64,000 nt of DNA, from contig NZ_RYYL01000002.1 of the NCBI RefSeq assembly GCF_004378855.1, forward strand, positions 62,001-126,000. The letters run 5' to 3'. The position numbers were made by a program, and so were the translations under genes. The notes under the pieces are model-generated. The model was given only the letters and a program-made list of their open reading frames with translations. It ran no database searches and was not told the DNA's origin. Shown one piece after another: positions 57,677-64,000 of this stretch. Position 1 is the first letter of the stretch. Each line of letters starts with the position of its first letter. This stretch comes from Campylobacter sp. US33a (GTDB taxonomy: Bacteria; Campylobacterota; Campylobacteria; Campylobacterales; Campylobacteraceae).

Positions 57677-58447
57677 TCAATTTATAAATTCACTTAAAGC
57701 TTTCATTTGAATTTGTTCTTTTTCTAAATTCTCTTTGATTTTTTTAACAAATTCTAACGCTTTTATGCCATCTCCATGCACACAAATGCTATCTGCTTTT
57801 AAGTCTATTTCTTTGCCATTTATGCTTGTAACTTTACTTTCTTTTATCATTTTTATCACGCGTTTTATCGCTAAATCTTCATCTGTGATTACCGCACCTT
57901 CAAGCTTTCTTGAAACTAAAGTTCCATCATCATTATAAGCGCGATCTGCAAAAACTTCATTAGCGTATTTTAGACCTTTTTTCTTTGCAACTTCTTCCAT
58001 AGCAGAATTACTAAGTCCTAAGAAAATGATACTTTCATCAAAGCTAGCCACCGCTTCGCAAAGTGCTAGAGCCAAATTTTCATCTATTGCAGCCATATTA
58101 TAAAGTGCTCCATGGGCTTTAAAATGTTGTATTTTCATACCTTTTGCTTTAGCAAAACCAAATAAAGCACCTAGTTGATACAAAGCATAATTTTTAGCTT
58201 CTTCAAAGCTTAATTGCATATTTCGTCTTCCAAAACCCAAAAGATCGGGATAAGACGGATGTGCTCCTATACAAACACTATTTTGCTTGGCTAAATTTAA
58301 AGTTTTATCCATCACGCAAGGATCGCCTGCATGAAAACCACAGGCTACATTTGCAGAACTTACAAATTTTAAAATTTCTTCATCCATACCCATTTTGTAG
58401 GCACCAAAACTTTCTCCTAAATCACTATTTAAATCTACTTTGAACAT
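57677..58447 (-). CDS. pxpA: 5-oxoprolinase subunit PxpA (LamB/YcsF family)
   Basis: 256 residues; signature [20 protein letters not shown] at the start, [11 protein letters not shown] with metal ligands, [27 protein letters not shown] and late [12 protein letters not shown]. First gene of the operon pxpA-ycsG-pxpB-pxpC-ycsI. The 160 bases upstream are AT-rich and must hold the promoter. Confidence 0.93.
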   Translation of the reverse strand: MFKVDLNSDLGESFGAYKMGMDEEILKFVSSANVACGFHAGDPCVMDKTLNLAKQNSVCIGAHPSYPDLLGFGRRNMQLSFEEAKNYALYQLGALFGFAKAKGMKIQHFKAHGALYNMAAIDENLALALCEAVASFDESIIFLGLSNSAMEEVAKKKGLKYANEVFADRAYNDDGTLVSRKLEGAVITDEDLAIKRVIKMIKESKVTSINGKEIDLKADSICVHGDGIKALEFVKKIKENLEKEQIQMKALSEFIN

Positions 58448-58608
58448 TATTTTGCCTTATTTTTGATAAATCTTTATTCTATTGTATCTTTTTTTATTAG
58501 AGAAGAAATGATATTTGTTTAAATAAAAATATATGAAAATTATTACAGATTGTAACGAGTATTAAGATGAAATAATGTATTATAAAAAATATTTTGAGGA
58601 ATGAAAAA

Positions 58609-59050
58609 ATGCAAGAAAATACCAAAAAACATATATAAAATATAAAAATATCGGCTCTAAGTAGCATAGGAATAGCTTTTATAGCAGGAATTTTAGCTTT
58701 ATTCGCTATAACACTAAAGAGTATTGATTTATCTTTTATTAAATTTGATTTTGAAGATCTTATGAAAATAACTGCGTTTTTAAATTTGCTTTCTTTAGGG
58801 TGTTTTTTGATTGCGATTTATGGAGTTAAGAAATATTCTAGTGCTAGAAATTTGTTTGTGAATATTTTTATTATCTTTTTTTGTCAATATTGTATCATCC
58901 ATAGGGCTTTTTTTAAATCTTAATTTCATGGAAAATCATTATTTTTTTAGATCAGAAAAAAATTTAGCTAATGCTTTGCTTTTATTAACTTATTTCTATA
59001 CTTTTATGTGTATCATTTTTTTAGCTCTTAAAAATTTTATTATGAATTAG
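58609..59050 (+). pseudogene. Broken membrane-protein gene
   Basis: ATG 58609 follows GAGGA, but the frame stops after nine codons (TAA 58636-58638). The same frame continues ISALSSIGIAFIAGILALFA through about 85 residues with three hydrophobic segments. A frame change near 58880, at a T6 run, is then needed to continue FVNIVSSIGLFLNLNFMENH to TAG 59048-59050. One nonsense codon plus one frameshift. The family is not recognised. Confidence 0.6.
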
Positions 59051-59055
59051 CAAGG

Positions 59056-59592
59056 GTGACTAAGCAAAAGTATTTTATCAATGCCTTTTGGTGTTTGTTT
59101 ATAGGAATTTTATTTACACCCATTATGATAGGCATAGTGTTACTTATTATTGGTATGATTTTTTATGTTGTAGCTTGGGTGGAATTACAAGAATTATCCA
59201 GCGAAATTCCTCAAACTTTAAAATCATATCAAACTTATAAAGGTAATTTAAATCTTGTAAAAACGCTTTTTATGGGTGCGGGAATTTTGACTTTGATATT
59301 ATATTTAGGAAGCTTTCTTTTGGAATTTTATTTTAAAGATGAAAGTTTTTCTAATATGTATTCTACTATCCAGATTTTAGTGATGACTATTTCGTTGATT
59401 TTGGGTTTTATAGCTACGATTTTATTTTGCAAGAATACAAAAAAATGGATTTTAACTTTGTATTTTGTGTTAGGACTTTTTTCTATTTATGCGGTTTTTA
59501 TTTTCGTTTTAATTATGGATTTATTTTCCTTGCATTTTTTGTATTTATCGGTGATGATTTTAGTATTCTTAGGGGTATTATGGCTCCTATAA
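59056..59592 (+). CDS. Hypothetical membrane protein
   Basis: 178 residues from a GTG start with AGCAAGG before it; five hydrophobic segments (about 10-42, 68-88, 102-123, 131-153, 158-177). A small polar loop lies at 45-65 (ELQELSSEIPQTLKSYQTYK). It begins five bases after the broken membrane gene and overlaps the next small ORF, so the three could be debris or a cassette of related membrane proteins. Family not recognised. Confidence 0.5.
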   Translation: MTKQKYFINAFWCLFIGILFTPIMIGIVLLIIGMIFYVVAWVELQELSSEIPQTLKSYQTYKGNLNLVKTLFMGAGILTLILYLGSFLLEFYFKDESFSNMYSTIQILVMTISLILGFIATILFCKNTKKWILTLYFVLGLFSIYAVFIFVLIMDLFSLHFLYLSVMILVFLGVLWLL

Positions 59593-59843
59593 AATGCATT
59601 TTTGTTGTTTTATTTTTATTAAAACTAAGCAAGATAACTCATATTGATCTTTTTAAAATAGCCTCTTTATCTTTTATTGCATCCACATTACCTGAAATTT
59701 TTAATATCATTTATTTTTTTGAATTTGATTTTAAATTATATTCTGAAAACATCTTAGCTTTTATGTTTTATGCCGATATACTTTTTATCATCTTTTTCAT
59801 CGTCGCTGTATTTAAAATGAAAAAAGATAAAATGAGTTTTTAA
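59580..59843 (+). CDS. Small hypothetical membrane protein
   Basis: 87 residues from ATG 59580, inside the end of the previous gene: APIKCIFVVLFLLKLSKITH, then two further hydrophobic segments and a basic tail (FKMKKDKMSF). A longer frame upstream is open, so this may be the C-terminal piece of a larger gene separated by a frameshift from the preceding ORF. Function unknown. Confidence 0.45.
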   Translation: MAPIKCIFVVLFLLKLSKITHIDLFKIASLSFIASTLPEIFNIIYFFEFDFKLYSENILAFMFYADILFIIFFIVAVFKMKKDKMSF

Positions 59844-59864
59844 GCAAGGAATTCCTTGCTTAAA
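59839..59864. terminator. Palindromic bidirectional terminator containing both stop codons
   Basis: TTTAAGCAAGGAA followed by its exact reverse complement (26-base palindrome) spans the stops of the membrane ORF (59841) and of the convergent GT8 gene (59862). Confidence 0.65.
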
Positions 59865-61026
59865 TTTGGTATTTATTTAAATTACTAGTGATAAATTCTT
59901 TTAAAGCACTTTCAAGTTCAGGTCTTTTTATCGTAATGCTTTGCGTGATTTTACCTTGAAATTCGCATTCTAGTATATAAGTAAGAATTGATTTTGAATA
60001 CACATAAAATACAAGATTTTCAACGAAAGCAAGATGAAATTTGATCTTTTTGCTAAAATCAATATCGATAATAAGCTCTTGTTTTTCTAATTTGATTTGG
60101 GAAATTCTTTTAGCTAAGGCAATCTTTTCAAAATACTGAAACACTTCTCCGCCACTTTGTGGAACTTCTAAAAATTCTACAAAACCTTTCTCATAAGCAC
60201 TTCCACCTAAATTTAACCATTTTTGATAATACACATTCCAAGAAGGCCAAGCAAGGGCGCAAAGTTTGTTATTCCAAAAACGATTATTTTGTCCCCAAGC
60301 ATGTAAAATCGAAGCATCTTTACTTTTTATCCAAGAAATATTGCCATAATAATTATCATCTAATTCATAAATTTTTAAGCCTTTTTCCAGTAAATATAAA
60401 GAAAACAAAAATTGATCACTAAGTTTTGCTTCATCAAAATAATTCTCATTTGTAGCAATAAATTGATAAATAAAATCATAAAATTCGCAAGGATTTTTAA
60501 GATTATCACTAAAAACTATAATACCTGTTGAGTAATTTTTAATGTCTTTAAATTTTACAGGAGTGAGCTTGCCCCCCCCCATACTCATCGTAGCAGAGCC
60601 TTTAAAACAAGCAATCTCATAACCTTTACTTTTAACCTCCTTTAACTCATTAATGCCTTTAAGCAAAAGCATATCAAAGTCAAGATAAATAATGCACTCG
60701 CATTCTTTTAAAAAATTCAAAGCTTCAAATCTTGCAAAAGCCATATGTGTGTAGCGTTTTAGTGTAGAGCTTTGTATATCTAGTTTAAAATCGGCATTGA
60801 AATTTTTGATTTTTGCTTCAAAATCATCTATCGTAAAATCCATAAATTTAATATTTGGCACAAGTTTTTGCATAACTAATTTATCATTTTGGCTAAAACC
60901 ATCGTTGATAATATAAAATATCGTTTGTGAAATATCCATTTTATCTTTGATATTTATAAGCAAAGTTCCTATGGTAAAAGCACTATCTTTAGTAGCAGCA
61001 AGTAAAATTCCGAATTTGTATTTCAT
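59860..61026 (-). CDS. GT8-like glycosyltransferase, phase-variable (ON)
   Basis: 388 residues. The GT8-type start FGILLAATKDSAFTIGTLLI, the substrate segment YTHMAFARFEALNFLKECEC and the DxD motif in IIYLDFDMLLLKG are visible, then GNISWIKSKDASILHAWGQN. The G9 tract on the coding strand (60580-60572) encodes SMGGGK and is in frame, so the gene is ON. The start overlaps the upstream gene's stop by four bases (ATGA), making a two-gene operon. Confidence 0.82.
   Translation of the reverse strand: MKYKFGILLAATKDSAFTIGTLLINIKDKMDISQTIFYIINDGFSQNDKLVMQKLVPNIKFMDFTIDDFEAKIKNFNADFKLDIQSSTLKRYTHMAFARFEALNFLKECECIIYLDFDMLLLKGINELKEVKSKGYEIACFKGSATMSMGGGKLTPVKFKDIKNYSTGIIVFSDNLKNPCEFYDFIYQFIATNENYFDEAKLSDQFLFSLYLLEKGLKIYELDDNYYGNISWIKSKDASILHAWGQNNRFWNNKLCALAWPSWNVYYQKWLNLGGSAYEKGFVEFLEVPQSGGEVFQYFEKIALAKRISQIKLEKQELIIDIDFSKKIKFHLAFVENLVFYVYSKSILTYILECEFQGKITQSITIKRPELESALKEFITSNLNKYQI
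60572..60580 (-). repeat. G9 homopolymer in the GT8 gene
   Basis: Nine C on the plus strand, nine G in the coding strand. G9 is in frame; G8 or G10 would truncate the protein near residue 150. Confidence 0.92.
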
Positions 61027-63239
61027 AAAGTTTTCCTTAAAATTAATTTTATAGGCTTCATAAAAGGTTTTTTGCTATCCATTATGAAATCTTTTGGGCT
61101 AGTGATGAATTTTCTAAAAAGTCTGTAAAATCTAAAATGCGAAAATTTAGATTGTGCAACAAGGATTAAAGTATTATCTTTTAAACTTCCTTTTAATTTT
61201 TTCTCTTTAATTTCATAAATATAAGGCTTATAAACAAGAGAATTTAGCTTATAATTTTGCTTTTTTACACTATTAAAATCAAGCAATTTCCTACCAAAAA
61301 GCACTAAAGAATAAAATTCTATCCTAAAAACCCTAGTATAAATACGCCCATTTTCTTCACTTTTTTTGTAATAACTTTTCCCAAAGCTGTAAAATTCATA
61401 TCTTAAATAATGTATAAATCTCAAGGCTTTTTCTTCATCAAAATTAAATTTCCCTTGCGATATGCTTAAAATATGTTCTAAAAGTTCTTTTTCATTTTTT
61501 GCTTGCAAGTTAAGATTTTCAAATTGATAAAAGGCATTTGCACAAACTATACAAGGTTTTTTAGCCAAAATCGCATAAACCCCAACGCCAGAATTTAAAG
61601 TCAAAACCGCATCGCAAAGCTCTAAAAGATCATTTAAATTTGTGTTATCTGGGGCAAAAACTAAATTATTATAAGCTTTTTTATCCACGCTAAGACTTAA
61701 AGGATGTTTTTTTACCACAAAAACAATATTTTCTAAAAATAATTTTGTCGCAAGTTCATTTAAAATATCTAAAAAATTTTCATACAAAAAGGGTTCGTAG
61801 GTAAAATTTTTAAGCACAGAATCGCCTTTAACTTGCAAAGGCACAAAGAAAATCTTTTTATGTCTTAAACCTAATTTTCGCCTTAGCTCATCGCTTCCTT
61901 TACTTGCTCCTTGCTCTTCTAAAAATTTGTCTCCCTTTAAAACTTCTTCTATGTAGGCAAGCGTTTTAGCAATTTGTTCTTCATTTAAAGCTTTGTTCCA
62001 ATTTTTTTCATCATAAGAGCTAGAATCGTAGTTAAAGCCCTTATCATCAAAAAACCAAGAATCAGGCAAAGCACCTCTATCATAGACAATAAAAGGTAAA
62101 TTTTTCTCTCTTGCAAATTTAAAAATTTCAAGTCTTTTTTCATCGGCGTGAGAATTAGGGAAAATGATGTGCGTGATATTATTTTGATGATAAAATTTTA
62201 AAAAACTTTTAGAGTCAAACTCATCTTTTTCATTAAAAAAATAATATTCCTTAGCTGAAATCATTTTTTCAAAATAAGGCATAATTGCTCGCAAGCTGTA
62301 ATATAAATTTGAATTTTGCTGAAAAAATATTAATGCATTGCGATTTTTGGCTTCATTTTCCATTAAAGTATCAGGATTATCAAAAATACTCTTATGATTT
62401 TTAAGTTTTTGATAAAATTTTTGATGATTAAGTTCTCTATTATCTAAATATCCATTTTGATTGGGTTCAATATGCCAAAGATGATAAAGATAAATTCCAT
62501 GCACACAAGCTTCATTTCCTGCTACTGCAAATAACGCTCTAAAGCCTTTATAATCATTAAAACTCCAGTTTCTATAGTCAAATTCTAAATTAGCAGGCAT
62601 TGCTTCAAACTGGGCGCAATTTTTTAAAATTCGCATCATTAAATCAAAATCTTCATAGCCATGTCCTACGAAATCCTTATCGTTGCCACCAAGTTCTAAG
62701 AATTTAAAACGATTCATTACAATGGTGCTTGAGGCAGGAGTAAGAAATTTGATGAGTTTGCGTTCAAAAAGCATATCGTGTTTAATGATATTATCCCATA
62801 AAGAAGGCTTATGTGCTTTTAAAAATTCAGTGGCAAATTCATTTAAATACACACAGGGTAAAACCAAAAAAGCATTAGGATTTTTATCTATTTCTTTTAT
62901 ATTTATTAACTCTAAAATATTTTCTAAATTTTTTTCGCTTATCGCACAATCAACATCCAAAGACATCACCACATCGCTTTTTGCATTAATAATGCCTAAA
63001 TTTCTGCATTGTCCTTGCGAAAAATTTGAGATTTGAGTTTCATCTTTAAAATAACGATGCCCTTTGCTTTCAATCAAATTTTTAAGCTCTGGGTGCTCTA
63101 GTGATGAAAAGCCTTCTACGAAAATATATTCCACTAAATCATCACTTTTATATTCATTTGCTTTGTTTATCACTCTTTCTTTGATATAAGGTCGTTCTTT
63201 GCTTGTGCCAAAAGGGATGATGATAGATAGTTTTGCCAA
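61023..63239 (-). CDS. GT2 glycosyltransferase fused to a KpsS-like domain
   Basis: 738 residues. Residues 1-250 are a GT2 domain: LSIIIPFGTSKERPYIKERV, VVMSLDVDCAIS with DxD, and the galactosyltransferase-type VGHGYEDFDLMMRIL. Residues ~290-620 resemble capsule polysaccharide synthesis (KpsS/LipB) proteins: FIVYDRGALPDSWFFDDKGF, IFFVPLQVKGDSVLKNF, VKKHPLSL and CDAVLTLNSGVGVYAILAKK. Likely an envelope glycan transferase with two activities. No tract seen in this gene; it is translationally coupled to the GT8 gene. Confidence 0.75.
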   Translation of the reverse strand: MAKLSIIIPFGTSKERPYIKERVINKANEYKSDDLVEYIFVEGFSSLEHPELKNLIESKGHRYFKDETQISNFSQGQCRNLGIINAKSDVVMSLDVDCAISEKNLENILELINIKEIDKNPNAFLVLPCVYLNEFATEFLKAHKPSLWDNIIKHDMLFERKLIKFLTPASSTIVMNRFKFLELGGNDKDFVGHGYEDFDLMMRILKNCAQFEAMPANLEFDYRNWSFNDYKGFRALFAVAGNEACVHGIYLYHLWHIEPNQNGYLDNRELNHQKFYQKLKNHKSIFDNPDTLMENEAKNRNALIFFQQNSNLYYSLRAIMPYFEKMISAKEYYFFNEKDEFDSKSFLKFYHQNNITHIIFPNSHADEKRLEIFKFAREKNLPFIVYDRGALPDSWFFDDKGFNYDSSSYDEKNWNKALNEEQIAKTLAYIEEVLKGDKFLEEQGASKGSDELRRKLGLRHKKIFFVPLQVKGDSVLKNFTYEPFLYENFLDILNELATKLFLENIVFVVKKHPLSLSVDKKAYNNLVFAPDNTNLNDLLELCDAVLTLNSGVGVYAILAKKPCIVCANAFYQFENLNLQAKNEKELLEHILSISQGKFNFDEEKALRFIHYLRYEFYSFGKSYYKKSEENGRIYTRVFRIEFYSLVLFGRKLLDFNSVKKQNYKLNSLVYKPYIYEIKEKKLKGSLKDNTLILVAQSKFSHFRFYRLFRKFITSPKDFIMDSKKPFMKPIKLILRKTL

Positions 63240-63360
63240 ATTTGACTCCTAATTTTTATTGAAAAACGATAAAATTATAGATAATCGATACTTAAATTAT
63301 ACTTTTACAATAATAAACTAACTTAGAATTACAGATAAACTATAAATTAAAAGTAGAAAA

Positions 63361-63777
63361 ATGAAAGTTGTCGATAGAATCAATGAAATTTTAAAGGAAA
63401 AAAATATCAGCAAAAAAGAACTAGCCAATCGCTTGATAAATTTAGGAATGAGAGCAAATAAAACAGGCGAAATTCCCACGCTTTCAAGTATCTATGCGTA
63501 TTTAAATGGAAATATAGACATAAAAGCAGATATGATACCTTTTATTGCCGATGCTTTAGGGGTTTTTGAGCAAGAACTTTTTAGTGATAAAAAAGAAGAA
63601 AATTTTAAAATTATCCATAAACTTTATAGAAATAAAACTTCCAATCAAAACTATAGTAATCTTTTAGAACTTCTTGAATTTCTTTCGCCAAAGAATTTAG
63701 AAATTTTAGAAGAAATTTTGCTTCAAAATAAAGCAAAAAGCTTAGAAATTAGCTCTTTGCTTAGAAAAAATCTTTAA
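63361..63777 (+). CDS. XRE-type HTH protein
   Basis: 138 residues. N-terminal HTH spanning about 10-70: RINEILKEKNISKKELANRL and STLSSIYAYL-like PTLSSIYAYLNGNIDIKAD, then ALGVFEQELF. The C-terminal ~60 residues are helical (LLELLEFLSPKNLEILEEIL). It probably forms a local repressor; target unknown. TATAAA at about 63341 serves as -10. The stop overlaps that of the convergent tupA by four bases. Confidence 0.75.
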   Translation: MKVVDRINEILKEKNISKKELANRLINLGMRANKTGEIPTLSSIYAYLNGNIDIKADMIPFIADALGVFEQELFSDKKEENFKIIHKLYRNKTSNQNYSNLLELLEFLSPKNLEILEEILLQNKAKSLEISSLLRKNL

Positions 63778-64000
63778 TCTTTTCTCGTTTTTGCATCAAC
63801 AATAAATAAAGGTTTATCAAGAAGTTTAAATTCACTTATGAAATTTAAAGTTTTATCGCTTGTTGCCCATTTGATAAATTTGCTAGCTTCTGTGTAATTT
63901 ACATTTTTACAATGTTTTGGATTTGTAGCGATTATGGAGTAAAAATTTTTAAGACTATCATCACCCTCATTTACAACTACTAAATTTGGATTGCCTTTTT
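63774..64000 (-). CDS. tupA: Tungstate-binding protein TupA (5' part outside window)
   Basis: 75 C-terminal residues: KGNPNLVVVNEGDDSLKNFY, SIIATNPKHCKNVNYTEA and FIKWATSDKTLNFISEFKLL. This matches the C-terminal lobe of tungstate ABC-transporter periplasmic binding proteins. The gene continues beyond base 64000 and presumably pairs with tupBC. It ends four bases into the XRE gene's 3' end. Confidence 0.85.
   Translation of the reverse strand, partial: KGNPNLVVVNEGDDSLKNFYSIIATNPKHCKNVNYTEASKFIKWATSDKTLNFISEFKLLDKPLFIVDAKTRKD

Noticed and set aside
1-64000. CRISPR array, tRNA, rRNA or insertion sequence
   Set aside because: No regularly spaced repeats, cloverleaf-like sequences, rRNA blocks or transposase genes were noticed in a by-eye reading; a tRNAscan/ISfinder run would be decisive.

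Overview
The window is AT-rich, densely packed epsilonproteobacterial DNA. Gene content and protein sequences point to Campylobacter, most likely C. coli or a close relative. The basis is the fabZ-lpxA-clpX-mreBC string, the flgI-flgJ-flgM-flgN-flgK cluster, the prfB/rimO/tilS/dut block beside an ABC-type kps capsule locus, and long poly-G tracts inside surface-polysaccharide genes. A complete 2-methylcitrate (prp) operon is present, which I associate with C. coli more than with the C. jejuni reference. The species call is inference.

Layout. 1-4.2 kb: envelope and shape genes (fabZ partial, lpxA, clpX, mreB, mreC). 4.2-10.7 kb: an HTH regulator divergent from prpE-prpB-prpC-prpD, closed by a hairpin terminator. 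10.8-14.1 kb: a stretch of decayed genes (desaturase, EamA transporter, truncated membrane ORF, Sel1-repeat protein). 14.2-15.7 kb: Tat-signal sulfide:quinone oxidoreductase plus a DUF2892 membrane protein. 15.9-19.9 kb: flagellar operon with sigma54- and sigma28-like promoters. 20-27.8 kb: housekeeping block. 27.9-53.0 kb: capsule locus, with the export and assembly genes kpsMTEDF at one end and kpsC at the other. Between them lie rmlACDB (dTDP-L-rhamnose), several glycosyltransferases, three consecutive cytidylyltransferase-like genes (one fused to a HAD phosphatase) and two methyltransferases. 53.1-58.4 kb: EamA transporter and a 5-oxoproline catabolic operon equivalent in content to Bacillus ycsFGI-kipIA. 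58.6-59.8 kb: decayed or small membrane proteins. 59.9-63.2 kb: two glycosyltransferases. The end holds an XRE regulator and the 3' part of a tungstate-binding protein gene (tupA).

Four homopolymer tracts make the polysaccharide genes phase-variable. In this sequence two adjacent methyltransferases are out of frame (OFF) and the GT8 glycosyltransferase is in frame (ON). The fourth tract (G9) forms the last three codons of a cytidylyltransferase gene. One extra G would let ribosomes read through a hairpin that masks the Shine-Dalgarno of the next cytidylyltransferase and stop exactly on its start codon. This looks like a phase-variable translational-coupling switch and is my strongest mechanistic finding.

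The best candidate for an undescribed system is a five-gene minus-strand cassette inserted in the capsule locus (47.2-50.0 kb). It has two proteins of the DUF2589 type, two small unknown proteins and a GH19-type endolysin, driven from a promoter overlain by three alternating copies of a 12-bp sequence. No phage structural genes, integrase, tRNA, rRNA or CRISPR array was seen.
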